This document shows, piece by piece, positions 55,801-64,000 of a DNA stretch of 64,000 nt (positions within the stretch are counted from its first letter, which is position 1; every line of letters starts with the position of its first letter). The notes below the pieces were generated by a model, which searched no databases, was not told the DNA's origin, and was given only the letters and a program-made list of their open reading frames with translations. Where the stretch lies: the NCBI GenBank assembly GCA_039105265.1, contig JAPFFF010000060.1, positions 744,001 through 808,000 of the forward strand. Reading direction: 5' to 3'. This stretch comes from Tritrichomonas musculus. Its lineage: Eukaryota > Parabasalia > Tritrichomonadida > Tritrichomonadidae. The position numbers and the translations under genes are program-made.

Positions 55801-57108
55801 TGCAACTGCTGTGCAGCAAGTTTCTGTTTCTTCGCTTTCTTTGCATGTATAATCTGTTTGTGTTGCTGTGCATGTTGTAACTTTAGTTGCATCAGTACCA
55901 TCGAATGTTGCAGTGAATCCATCTGCGCAACCAGTGCACTTAGTTTTACCTGAGTCACATTTGCCACAGTTTGCAACTGCTGTGCAGCAAGTTTCTGTTT
56001 CTTCGCTTTCTTTGCATGTATAATCTGTTTGTGTTGCTGTGCATGTTGTTACTTTAGTTGCATCAGTACCATCGAATGTTGCAGTGAATCCATCTGCGCA
56101 ACCAGTGCACTTAGTTTTACCTGAGTCACATTTGCCACAGTTTGCAACTGCTGTGCAGCAAGTTTCTGTTTCTTCGCTTTCTTTGCATGTATAATCTGTT
56201 TGTGTTGCTGTGCATGTTGTAACTTTAGTTGCATCAGTACCATCGAATGTTGCAGTGAATCCATCTGCGCAACCAGTGCACTTAGTTTTACCTGAGTCAC
56301 ATTTGCCACAGTTTGCAACTGCTGTGCAGCAAGTTTCTGTTTCTTCGCTTTCTTTGCATGTATAATCTGTTTGTGTTGCTGTGCATGTTGTTACTTTAGT
56401 TGCATCAGTACCATCGAATGTTGCAGTGAATCCATCTGCGCAACCAGTGCACTTAGTTTTACCTGAGTCACATTTGCCACAGTTTGCAACTGCTGTGCAG
56501 CAAGTTTCTGTTTCTTCGCTTTCTTTGCATGTATAATCTGTTTGTGTTGCTGTGCATGTTGTAACTTTAGTTGCATCAGTACTATCGAATGTTGCAGTGA
56601 ATCCATCTGCGCAACCAGTGCACTTAGTTTTACCTGAGTCACATTTGCCACAGTTTGCAACTGCTGTGCAGCAAGTTTCTGTTTCTTCGCTTTCTTTGCA
56701 TGTATAATCTGTTTGTGTTGCTGTGCATGTTGTTACTTTAGTTGCATCAGTACCATCGAATGTTGCAGTGAATCCATCTGCGCAACCAGTGCACTTAGTT
56801 TTACCTGAGTCACATTTGCCACAGTTTGCAACTGCTGTGCAGCAAGTTTCTGTTTCTTCGCTTTCTTTGCATGTATAATCTGTTTGTGTTGCTGTGCATG
56901 TTGTTACTTTAGTTGCATCAGTACCATCGAATGTTGCAGTGAATCCATCTGCGCAACCAGTGCACTTAGTTTTACCTGAGTCACATTTGCCACAGTTTGC
57001 AACTGCTGTGCAGCAAGTTTCTGTTTCTTCGCTTTCTTTGCATTTATAATCTACTTCTCCTTCTGTTAATAAAATTGATAATAATGAAATAAACAAAATC
57101 ATAATCAT
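49843..57108 (-). CDS. Giant Cys-rich repeat surface antigen, 2421 residues
   Basis: A signal peptide (M-I-M-I-L-F-I-S-L-L-S-I-L-L) is followed by about 30 tandem 57-residue units (residues about 19-1728), each with the C-x2-C spacing N-C-G-K-C-D-S-G-K-T-K-C-T-G-C-A-D-G. Next comes a divergent furin-like/VSP-like Cys-rich region (about 1729-2080; C-x2-C and C-x-N-C repeats). About 2085-2365 is a Cys-poor beta-rich region (V-V-L-D-L-S-D-R, T-I-T-I-P-A-N-T-N-N). One transmembrane helix (G-A-I-A-G-I-V-I-A-C-I-V-V-V) ends in a short basic tail. It is a type I surface protein, comparable in plan to Giardia VSPs and trichomonad Cys-rich surface proteins. Units are almost identical, so expansion is recent. 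The frame is fully open. A TCACA initiator candidate lies 17 bases upstream. Confidence 0.9.
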   Translation of the reverse strand: MIMILFISLLSILLTEGEVDYKCKESEETETCCTAVANCGKCDSGKTKCTGCADGFTATFDGTDATKVTTCTATQTDYTCKESEETETCCTAVANCGKCDSGKTKCTGCADGFTATFDGTDATKVTTCTATQTDYTCKESEETETCCTAVANCGKCDSGKTKCTGCADGFTATFDSTDATKVTTCTATQTDYTCKESEETETCCTAVANCGKCDSGKTKCTGCADGFTATFDGTDATKVTTCTATQTDYTCKESEETETCCTAVANCGKCDSGKTKCTGCADGFTATFDGTDATKVTTCTATQTDYTCKESEETETCCTAVANCGKCDSGKTKCTGCADGFTATFDGTDATKVTTCTATQTDYTCKESEETETCCTAVANCGKCDSGKTKCTGCADGFTATFDGTDATKVTTCTATQTDYTCKESEETETCCTAVANCGKCDSGKTKCTGCADGFTATFDGTDATKVTTCTATQTDYTCKESEETETCCTAVANCGKCDSGKTKCTGCADGFTATFDGTDATKVTTCTATQTDYTCKESEETETCCTAVAYCGKCDSGKTKCTGCADGFTATFDGTDATKVTTCTATQTDYTCKESEETETCCTAVANCGKCDSGKTKCTGCADGFTATFDGTDATKVTTCTATQTDYTCKESEETETCCTAVANCGKCDSGKTKCTGCADGFTATFDGTDATKVTTCTATQTDYTCKESEETETCCTAVANCGKCDSGKTKCTGCADGFTATFDGTDATKVTTCTATQTDYTCKESEETETCCTAVANCGKCDSGKTKCTGCADGFTATFDGTDATKVTTCTATQTDYTCKESEETETCCTAVANCGKCDSGKTKCTGCADGFTATFDSTDATKVTTCTATQTDYTCKESEETETCCTAVAYCGKCDSGKTKCTGCADGFTATFDGTDATKVTTCTATQTDYTCKESEETETCCTAVANCGKCDSGKTKCTGCADGFTATFDGTDATKVTTCTATQTDYTCKESEETETCCTAVANCGKCDSGKTKCTGCADGFTATFDSTDATKVTTCTATQTDYTCKESEETETCCTAVAYCGKCDSGKTKCTGCADGFTATFDGTDATKVTTCTATQTDYTCKESEETETCCTAVANCGKCDSGKTKCTGCADGFTATFDGTDATKVTTCTATQTDYTCKESEETETCCTAVAYCGKCDSGKTKCTGCADGFTATFDGTDATKVTTCTATQTDYTCKESEETETCCTAVANCGKCDSGKTKCTGCADGFTATFDGTDATKVTTCTATQTDYTCKESEETETCCTAVANCGKCDSGKTKCTGCADGFTATFDGTDATKVTTCTATQTDYTCKESEETETCCTAVANCGKCDSGKTKCTGCADGFTATFDGTDATKVTTCTATQTDYTCKESEETETCCTAVANCGKCDSGKTKCTGCADGFTATFDGTDATKVTTCTATQTDYTCKESEETETCCTAVAYCGKCDSGKTKCTGCADGFTATFDGTDATKVTTCTATQTDYTCKESEETETCCTAVANCGKCDSGKTKCTGCADGFTATFDGTDATKVTTCTATQTDYTCKESEETETCCTAVANCGKCDSGKTKCTGCADGFTATFDGTDATKVTTCTATQTDYTCKESEETETCCTAVANCGKCDSGKTKCTGCADGFTATFDSTDATKVTTCTATQTDYTCKESEETETCCTAVANCGKCDSGKTKCTGCADGFTATFDGTDATKVTKCTAPITCSVQHCKKCVAGNPNSCETCESGYTKSSDGKTCNPIPITSQCDDINCENCDTDISKCTLCKDNYGLRNGQCTLCADGYWENGYTMCKNKCTIENCKSCNFENGVEYCTYCEDFYEVNDDHKSCRLRTCSESFDGCAECNSTEPPFVCTKCDTSKNWNEKPSPSGFCTCIENYVDADLICISQEEVCPDSDSFGCIRCDKSGKCIECYPGLNLKDGVCGYNEVKCPMSHCAKCASYQGFVGCLDCEEGYTSTDDGQYCYKDNAVECTTTIPGCLKCYEGLTDKCKVCDTENHFVNSKLDINFGTCVCDPEYDFVDGKCIPPIGPVEPPELNLTDITDYLVQKDGGYTIDTSNTNFPKPDGYDGFEAKVGDSISGVLNIPSGLSNVVLDLSDRTQPLQLKPDSKVNVVFTKPTTITIPANTNNVDLTGSGKITINPDNDKATDITLDKITPQGASGIEIENSNQNIDITQVQVFKKTKLIGQTNEKTTTTCEKILLEGGSELDVEHVTVKEVFIGIKSVFNVATKDVTFKDSNFHLYYNRSLGSGAQQFPIVIKNDVLPEFGSAKINVIRSNEGDLITLDAVEELPIIKLESDNEKYCNEKLKPMFTDSADFANAECQKSTSDGKTSYNLIAKKQQQKEPKDDDGGLSAGAIAGIVIACIVVVAAIIALLVYFLVIKKKNRSTTSTQGDSSIAI
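51925..57054 (-). repeat. 171-bp tandem array, about 30 copies, coding
   Basis: The units differ at only a few sites: A-N-C or A-Y-C (five Y copies, near 52717, 53572, 53915, 54428 and 55454), F-D-G or F-D-S (four S copies), and silent GTAAC/GTTAC. The GTTAC form recurs every 342 bases from about 55019 to 56729, showing a two-unit higher-order period there. In the middle of the array each S unit is followed by a Y unit. Confidence 0.95.
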
Positions 57109-57122
57109 TTCGTTAAATAAAA

Positions 57123-57127
57123 TGTGA
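57123..57127 (-). promoter_or_regulatory. Candidate initiator (TCACA) of the antigen gene
   Basis: TCACA on the minus strand, A about 17 bases before the ATG at 57108, fits TCAY(T/A). Sequence match only. Confidence 0.4.
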
Positions 57128-57169
57128 AATTAAAAAATATAAATAAATATTTTATTAATTATTTATATT

Positions 57170-57420
57170 TTTAAATTTTATTTAAAAATAATATTTAAAC
57201 AAAATTATTTAAAAAATATTTAAAAATATTATTATTAAAAATAATATTTAAAAATAATATTTAAAAATAATATTTAAAAATAATATTTAAAAATAATAAT
57301 ATTTAAAAATAATAATATTTAAAAATAATAATATTTAAAAATAATAATATTTAAAAATAATAATATTTAAAAATAATAATATTTAAAAATAATAATATTT
57401 AAAAAAATTATTATTTAAAA
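57170..57420. repeat. A/T-only tandem array, 13- to 16-bp units
   Basis: Units AAAAATAATATTT (13 bp), then AAAAATAATAATATTT (16 bp), directly upstream of the antigen gene. It resembles the larger satellite from 60236 on. Confidence 0.85.
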
Positions 57421-57990
57421 ATATCTTTTGTCAAATTCTTGATATTTTGTATTTTTTTTCAAGATTTTTTTAGAAAATCTTTGTCATCTTTCTGAGAAAA
57501 TTAATAAACAGGCTTTTTATGTCTGAAAATATTTTTTTCTCACATGTGTTTGAGCATCTTCTATACTCGTTTAATTAAAATATAGATTGCACCTCTTTAC
57601 ACATCCATTCATTTTTACCTCTAATATCTGTTGGTGTCCAGCCTAATTGCACTCAATTTTTTGATTCTCTAGGCTAAAATGGTTGCTTTTCACTTGTGTC
57701 TTCCTTATCATCCATTTTTTCCTTTAATCTTTTATGGTTAAATATTGATTTTCTTAAAGAAAAACGGTTTAAAACACCTTTCAAAAGTAAAAATTGATCG
57801 CTTAAACGCTTTATCGTCGGAAGGTTTTTCGTTTAAGTGATCAAAACAACTCAATTTTTTTTTTTTTTTTTTTTTATCATTCAAAAAGATATCCTTTCAT
57901 CATAAAAGTCTGATTTTTTATAATTCAAAACAAGTGACGCCACTTTTTGAACGCAGTTCAAAAAGTGTCTAGTGCAAATTTTGGTTGTAA
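57421..57990. other. Spacer with a small coding relic and two hairpins
   Basis: The minus strand at about 57560-57725 reads L-G-W-T-P-T-D-I-R-G-K-N-E-W-M-C-K-E with stops nearby, a relic of unknown type. Two hairpins are seen: TGATCGCTTAAACG/CGTTTAAGTGATCA (57796-57843) and CACTTTTTGAA-CGCAG-TTCAAAAAGTG (57942-57970), the second next to the foldback element. Confidence 0.5.
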
Positions 57991-58810
57991 AAAATCGCTA
58001 TATAAATCCCCACACTTTTTTTTGACCTTTCGACCGTTTATTTTATGCAAAAATTTTAAATAAAATTTTTCTTTTTTCTGGTTAAATTAAAGGTGAAAAA
58101 TAAAGAAACAAGGTCAATTTATAAAAAATGCAAGGGAAATAGTGAAGAATTATGATAAGAAAAATAAAAATTGAAATATAGAATATAAGATTGATTTAAA
58201 TAATAAAATAATTATGGTTTAATATAAAAAAAGGATTTAATTTGTGAAATTAGAATAAAATTTGTAAAAAAAAATGAATAATAAAACCAAAAAGAGAGAT
58301 AAATTTGGAATAAAATGTTATTTATTAATAAAATAATTACGATTTAGTAAAATAAAAGTTGCTTGGTTAAGATAATTTGTGAATTTGATATTGATGTTGG
58401 GCAAAAGCCACTACTTCGCTTCGCTCGTAGTGGCTAAAGCAATAAGTCGGATTGCTTGTATTTAGGCGCTCAAGGCCGCCCTAGACATTCGAACCCGGCG
58501 ATCGTCGTACACCGGGCTCACTTCGTGGACGCGTCGGCTGCACCCCCTCTTTTCTCCTCCCCTTGACCCATCCTCTTTAACTCCCCCAGCCTCCAGATGT
58601 AAAATTATTGCTAAATCATTTCCGTAAAAAATTGTTTATCGCGTTAAATTTGTATTTCTGAAACATTTTATAATCCATCGAAATCATTTGTAAGCGTATG
58701 GATGTGTTTTGGTCATACAAGTTCAGATTGTTATCATAAATTTTTATGGCCCTTTTGAAATAAACGGTCGAAAGGTCAAAAAAAAGTGTGGGGATTTATA
58801 TAGCGATTTT
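57991..58810. mobile_element. 820-bp foldback element with perfect 53-bp inverted ends and a G+C-rich core
   Basis: Bases 57991-58043 are exactly inverted at 58758-58810 (53 of 53; starting AAAATCGCTATATAAATCCC). Between them, 58395-58595 is a G+C-rich island in otherwise A/T-rich DNA. The island holds a hairpin AGCCACTAC-TTCGCTTCGCTC-GTAGTGGCT, a CCCGG/CCGGG stem and, on the minus strand, GGGTTCGAATG, close to a Pol III B box. There is no coding frame. It looks like a MITE or foldback transposon, or a structured RNA gene carried by one. No clear target duplication; family unknown. Confidence 0.65.
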
Positions 58811-60235
58811 GTCCATCCGCAAATTTTTTTTTATTTTTGAGGTACAAATCTAGTACGTTATAAATAATAACATTCTTTAAATATAGAATTAATAATTGAT
58901 TTTTTGAAATATTTGAATGTTACTTTATTACCGTTAAGCCTCTATCAAAATTGAGAAGAAATTGAGGTGAAAGAATAAACGTATATTTAACGTACGAAAA
59001 AAAATATAACGTATTCCAACTTGTAGAGGAGAAAGGTAATGGACAAAGAGAGAAATCCAAGCTTCGATTTACAAAGATCCAAATGGATATCTTTGAGTTA
59101 ATAGTAAGCAGTCATTCAAATCTTGAAATTGCAAAACCTTTTCATGCCATGCCTCATGCTTTTAATTATAATTCACGTCAAAATTCACTGGAAACTGTTG
59201 GGACTCAATAAGTCAATTTGTGTAAGCTAAAAGTTCTTATGTGACTTAGAAATCTCCTCTTTTTTATAACAAGAAAATTATATATCATGATGATGTTGAC
59301 CAAATAATGCAAATAAACTATCCCATCGTTAGGAATATATTAGAAAAGAATGATTGCTCTTCTGAAATGATGTTAAGTTAGATTTCACCGCTTTTTATCA
59401 AACATAATAATAGCAAATATAAAAACATCTCTTTAGTAAACTCTTAATTTTATTAATTATTTTTATTCATCTTTTCATAGAGATTCTCTCTGTATAATTT
59501 ACATTTTAACGAGACTAAGTTATTGAAATTATTATTTCCCAAAAAGTAGGCTTATTAAGTCTCGATTTTAGATATCGATAATTGAACCATTTTTCTGATA
59601 TCAATATCAAATCAAAAAAATTATCTCTGATATCAAATATGTATAATGAATAAAAGATCGATGATCAATATTGAAATTCTTTTATCGTATCAAAATTTTA
59701 AATTTTTTAAACGGATTTCTTCACATATCCGTTATAAAATTTAATATAAGCTGATTCTTTTACATAATAAGTTAGAATATATTTATTTTATGTCATTAAA
59801 ATGCTATTTTTAATGATTTTTGCAGGTATTTATTTCAATTAATCAAGATTCGATATCAAAAGAATATTTTTTTTGTATCACATTTCATAAACTTTGTTTT
59901 TTAATTTTCGCGTGTAAAAAATAAATCATTCAATATTTGAAATAAATTCTTAGAAACCGTAAGTTTACACGCGAAAATTAAAAAACAAAGTTTACTTGAT
60001 AATCGAATTCATCAATTTAAATTTCCAATCGATAACATTTTAATATCGATTATCTGAGTTAAAAAAAGTGCAAAACATGAAAATCGATATCAGAATAGCA
60101 TGTATACCAAAAAGATATGATTAAATGAAAGTTTGAAAGGAAAAAAAGAAGTTAAAGATAAAGTAAAGAACTTTCAGACGAATTAATTAACGTCCTCTTT
60201 AGTTAACTAAGTAGTCTATTTTATTAAGATAATTT
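58811..60235. other. Spacer with dispersed and inverted repeats
   Basis: No gene seen. It holds the 25-base repeat shared with 9258-9282 (59839-59863) and a perfect 30-bp inverted repeat (59889-59918 with 59964-59993). Confidence 0.55.
59889..59993. repeat. Perfect 30-bp inverted repeat with a 45-base loop
   Basis: The arms contain AATTTTCGCGTGTAAA and its complement. The CGCG core stands out in this A/T-rich region. It lies directly after the dispersed 25-base repeat, so both may belong to one small element. Confidence 0.85.
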
Positions 60236-61477
60236 AAAAATATTAATTAAAAATATTATTTAATAATATTAATTAAAAATATTATTTAAAAATATTATTT
60301 AAAAATATTATTTAAAATTATTTATTAAAAATATTATTTAAAAATATTATTTATATATATAATTTAAATATATAATTTAAATATATAATTTAAATATATA
60401 ATTTAAATATATAATTTAAATATATAATTTAAATATATAATTTAAATATATTATTAAAAAATATTATTAAAAAATATTATTAAAAAATATTATTTAAAAA
60501 TATTATTTAAATATATAATTTAAATATATAATTTAAATATATAATTTAAATATATAATTTAAATATATAATTCAAATATATAATTTAAATATATTATTAA
60601 AAAATATTATTTAAAAATATTATTTAAAAATATTATTTAAAAATATTATTTAAAAATATTATTTAAATATATAATTTAAATATATAATTTAAATATATAA
60701 TTCAAATATATAATTTAAATATATAATTCAAATATATAATTTAAATATATTATTAAAAAATATTATTTAAAAATATTATTTAATAATATTATTTAAAAGT
60801 ATTATTTAATAATATTATTTAAAAATATTATTTAATAATATTATTTAAAAATATTATTTAAATATATAATTTAAATATATAATTCAAATATATAATTTAA
60901 ATATATTATTAAAAAATATTATTTAAAAATATTATTTAAAAATATTATTTAAAAATATTATTTAAAAATATTATTTAAATATATAATTTAAATATATAAT
61001 TTAAATATATAATTTAAATATATAATTTAAATATATAATTTAAATATATAATTTAAATATATAATTCAAATATATAATTTAAATATATTATTAAAAAATA
61101 TTATTTAAAAATATTATTTAATAATATTATTTAAATATATAATTTAAATATATAATTTAAATATATAATTTAAATATATAATTTAAATATATAATTTAAA
61201 TATATAATTTAAATATATAATTTAAATATATAATTTAAATATATAATTCAAATATATAATTTAAATATATTATTAAAAAATATTATTTAAAAATATTATT
61301 TAAAAATATTATTTAAAAATATTATTTAAAAATATTATTTAAATATATAATTTAAATATATAATTTAAATATATAATTTAAATATATAATTTAAATATAT
61401 AATTTAAATATATAATTTAAATATATAATTTAAATATATAATTTAAATATATAATTTAAATATATAATTCAAATATA
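60236..61477. repeat. 13-bp A/T-only satellite, left block
   Basis: About 95 units of three interleaved 13-mers: AAATATATAATTT (with an ATTC variant), AAAAATATTATTT and AAAAAATATTATT. Blocks of one type alternate with blocks of another, showing higher-order duplication. There is essentially no G and C appears only in ATTC. Confidence 0.9.
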
Positions 61478-62138
61478 AACTGCTTTCCAAATTTCCGTCC
61501 CTATCAAAAAAATTGTGGGATATTGAGAGTATAAAAAAGTGGTTTTTATCAAATTCAATGATGACGGGAAAAAAAACACTTTTTTTTTTTGAATTTTGAA
61601 TATATAAAAAAATAAAACATTTTATTAATCAAAAAGTCAAAATAAAATTTTTTTTAAAATAAAATTAGTAAATTTGTATTATTATTTGGTCGAATAAATG
61701 AATGAATCATCTTATATAAAGAAACAGAGAAACATCTTATATAAAGAACCAGAGAAACATCTTATACATTGGTGGCGCAAACTTTAATTAATTAATGTTG
61801 ATTTTCATATTGACAATTATAGATATGATCATTTGAAATACTGATCTATTCCAAAGTCGCTAAAAAAAAATCTAAAAAAAGGGTAACCACATATGACCAT
61901 TTGGGTTTCTTTCGGTGAAAATGATTTCGGACTTCTTTTCTAGTTTCTCTTCATGAATTTAAAATTTTTGGCAAATCTTAAAAGGTTTATTATCATTTTA
62001 ATTAATTTCTTATTATTTTTCATTTTTAAATGATATTTTTATTATTATTTAAATGGTATTTGTATTCATTTTAAGAAATATTATTAATTTTGATTATAAC
62101 TGCTTAAAATGGCGCCTTTTTTGTTAAAAATAAAAAAA

Positions 62139-62222
62139 GGCGCTTTTTTTGATAAAACTAAAAAGGCGCCTTTTTTGCTGCAAATTAAAAGGCGCCTTTT
62201 TAGTTTTATCAAAAAAAGCGCC
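62139..62222. repeat. Perfect 32-bp inverted repeat with GGCGCC caps
   Basis: The arms 62139-62170 and 62191-62222 match fully, 20-base loop. GGCGCC(T)n also occurs just upstream (62111) in the same cluster. It is strong enough to form a cruciform or RNA hairpin. Confidence 0.9.
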
Positions 62223-62319
62223 TCATCACTTCATTTAAAAAAATCGGGTCTAGAAATCATTTGCTAACAGTGATGCTGCATGGAAGCAGCCTTTTTGGTT
62301 TAATTAAGAGAAAGAATTC

Positions 62320-62704
62320 ATGAAGAACAAAGAGATGGAAGCAGCTTTTCATTGTATCAAACATGAAATCAAGAAATATAAATATCAAGATTCAGTCCTT
62401 CGTACAATTAAAGAAAGAACTGACACATCGACACAATCACAAAATGCTGTTATTCAAGGAATGAACGGATTAAGATAAATTACAATCTGGTGGCGGAATC
62501 TTCAAAGGAACAACAATTCAACCACGCTCAAAGAGCAAGACAGTCATTCAACTCTTGAAGCAAAGGATTGATGAGTGTGTTGAACAAATGAATGATCCTA
62601 AATTCAAAGAAAATGATGAGCTTACAAACCAAAAATTAGATCCAAGCCTTAGCAAAGCTGAGAATGAAGTTCTTATTTTTAGAGAAACATTACTGTTCTG
62701 GTAA
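62320..62704 (+). pseudogene. Interrupted gene fragment carried by the inserted element
   Basis: ATG 62320 opens 52 codons (M-K-N-K-E-M-E-A-A-F-H-C-I-K-H-E) to TAA 62476-62478. The +1 frame from 62477 continues K-L-Q-S-G-G-G-I-F-K-G-T-T-I and E-C-V-E-Q-M-N-D-P to TAA 62702-62704. The composition is gene-like and G+C is higher than the surroundings. No transposase motif and no family recognised; perhaps captured host sequence. Confidence 0.5.
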
Positions 62705-63038
62705 AACAATTTAAATTTTGTAATCAATAGGATGACCAAAATTTCCTTTTGAAATTTTTTAAAAATAAATTTAAATATATTATTAAAAAATAGATAAGTA
62801 TTAATTATAATTATTTATAAAATAATAAATATATGTTATTAAATTAATTTATAAAAAACAAAAGAGTAATATTTATTTTTGAAATATATATATATATAAT
62901 ATTTTTCAAAATAAAAATCTCAAACATTTTGAATGTTTTATTTTTAATTGATAAGATAAAATATTTTTATTTTTTTATTTTTGACTTTTTGAATAAATAC
63001 TCAGAAATTTGATATGGACGGAAATTTGGAAAGCAGTT

Positions 63039-64000
63039 TATAATTTAAATATATTATTAAAAAATATTATTTAAAAATATTATTTAATAATATTATTTAA
63101 AAATATTATTTAAATATATAATTTAAATATATAATTCAAATATATAATTTAAATATATTATTAAAAAATATTATTTAAAAATATTATTTAAAAATATTAT
63201 TTAAAAATATTATTTAAAAATATTATTTAAAAATATTATTTAAAAATATTATTTAAATATATAATTTAAATATATAATTTAAATATATAATTTAAATATA
63301 TAATTTAAATATATAATTTAAATATGTAATTTAAATATATAATTTAAATATATAATTTAAATATATAATTTAAATATATGATTTAAATATATAATTTAAA
63401 TATATAATTTAAATATATAATTTAAATATATAATTTAAATATATATTATTAAAAAATATTATTTAAAAATATTATTAAAAAATATTATTAAAAAATATTA
63501 TTAAAAAATATTATTAAAAAATATTATTAAAAAATATTATTTAAAAATATTATTTAAAATTATTTATTAAAAATATTATTTAAAAATATTATTTATATAT
63601 ATAATTTAAATATATAATTTAAATATATAATTTAAATATATAATTTAAATATATAATTAAAATATATAATTTAAATATATAATTTAAATATATATTATTA
63701 AAAAATATTATTAAAAAATATTATTTAAAAATATTATTTAAAAATATTATTTAAAAAGATTATTTTAATAATATTTTTTTAATAATATTATTTTAATAAT
63801 ATTATTTTAATATATTATTTTAATAATATTATTTTAATAATATTTTTTTAATAATATTATTTTAATAATATTTTTTTAATAATATTATTTTAATAATATT
63901 ATTTTAATAATATTATTTTAATAATATTATTTTAATAATATTTTTTTAATAATATTTTTTTAATAATATTATTTTAATAATATTATTTTAATAATATTAT
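63039..64000. repeat. 13-bp A/T-only satellite, right block, changing to 14-bp units
   Basis: The same 13-mers continue after the inserted element to about 63760. The array then passes to TAATAATATTATTT (14 bp) and related units with T-runs, and runs off the window edge. Confidence 0.9.

Larger units (their letters stand above)
61478..63038. mobile_element. 1561-bp TA-flanked inverted-repeat element inserted in the satellite
   Basis: The 23-bp perfect ends (61478-61500, starting AACTGCTTTCC, and 63016-63038) extend to about 31 bp with one mismatch. Both sides carry TA; removing the element and one TA restores the regular satellite sequence seen elsewhere in the array. This is Tc1/mariner-type insertion. 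No transposase was found. The inside holds a 25-bp short tandem (61709-61760), a large hairpin (62139-62222) and a short interrupted gene fragment (62320-62704). A non-autonomous element. Confidence 0.75.

Noticed and set aside
51945-56660. Long alternative minus-strand frames across the antigen array (starting M-Q-T-V-A-N-V-T-Q-V)
   Set aside because: The 171-bp unit is divisible by three, so a chance open frame repeats in every copy; it breaks wherever the GTTAC variant occurs and has no leader.
51925-57054. CRISPR-like array
   Set aside because: The repeats are coding, contiguous and without spacers.
57991-58810. End of a Maverick/Polinton, since such elements occur in trichomonads
   Set aside because: The inverted ends are only 53 bp, the element is under 1 kb, and no capsid, polymerase or integrase frame is present.

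Overview
The window looks like nuclear DNA of a parabasalid (trichomonad) protist, most likely Tritrichomonas or a close relative. The evidence is the mix of gene families: BspA-like TpLRR proteins, trichomonad DUF3447/ankyrin-type proteins, a two-repeat Myb protein, a membrane-anchored subtilisin, a Pmp-like surface protein, a Cys-rich surface antigen, and two eukaryotic tRNA genes. DNA is very A+T-rich, the genes have no visible introns, and several start codons are closely preceded by a trichomonad-type initiator (TCAYT/TCAYA). This is inferred from gene content; no database search was possible.

Layout. 1-9.0 kb (mostly minus strand): a broken DUF3447-ankyrin-LRR gene running off the left edge, a kinase relic, a bacterial-type GH78 alpha-L-rhamnosidase cut by one TGA, and a broken LRR gene. 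9.9-18.2 kb: an intact VWA-domain gene, LRR fragments, a type I membrane protein gene whose start is unclear, a mini-gene matching the N-terminus of the basal-body protein CEP164, a decayed minus-strand gene overlapping its 3' end, and tRNA-Thr. 20.4-29.7 kb: an intact DUF3447-LRR gene, a Myb gene, a 1209-residue helical-repeat protein (possible karyopherin), and a DUF3447-LRR frame interrupted by two TGA codons. 30-45 kb: a kinase relic, a small gene, an LRR-kinase fusion, a subtilisin, a mariner relic, a PPP-family phosphatase and tRNA-Pro. 45.3-49.4 kb: a broken Pmp-like gene with a rearranged 3' end and an unidentified decayed gene. 49.8-57.1 kb: a 2421-residue surface antigen holding about 30 near-identical 57-residue Cys-rich units. 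57.1-64 kb: no intact gene; A/T-only satellite arrays, a foldback element with a G+C-rich core, and a 1561-bp inverted-repeat element inserted in the satellite at a TA.

The genes are separate transcription units, not operons. Several suit a surface-exposed parasite (antigen, Pmp-like protein, subtilisin, LRR proteins, rhamnosidase); others are housekeeping or regulatory (Myb, phosphatase, kinase, CEP164-like). About half of the LRR/DUF3447 material is broken, so the window reads as a turnover zone for a large paralogous family. The best candidates for something undescribed are the foldback element at 57991-58810, the excess of in-frame TGA codons in otherwise open frames, and the antigen's higher-order repeat structure.
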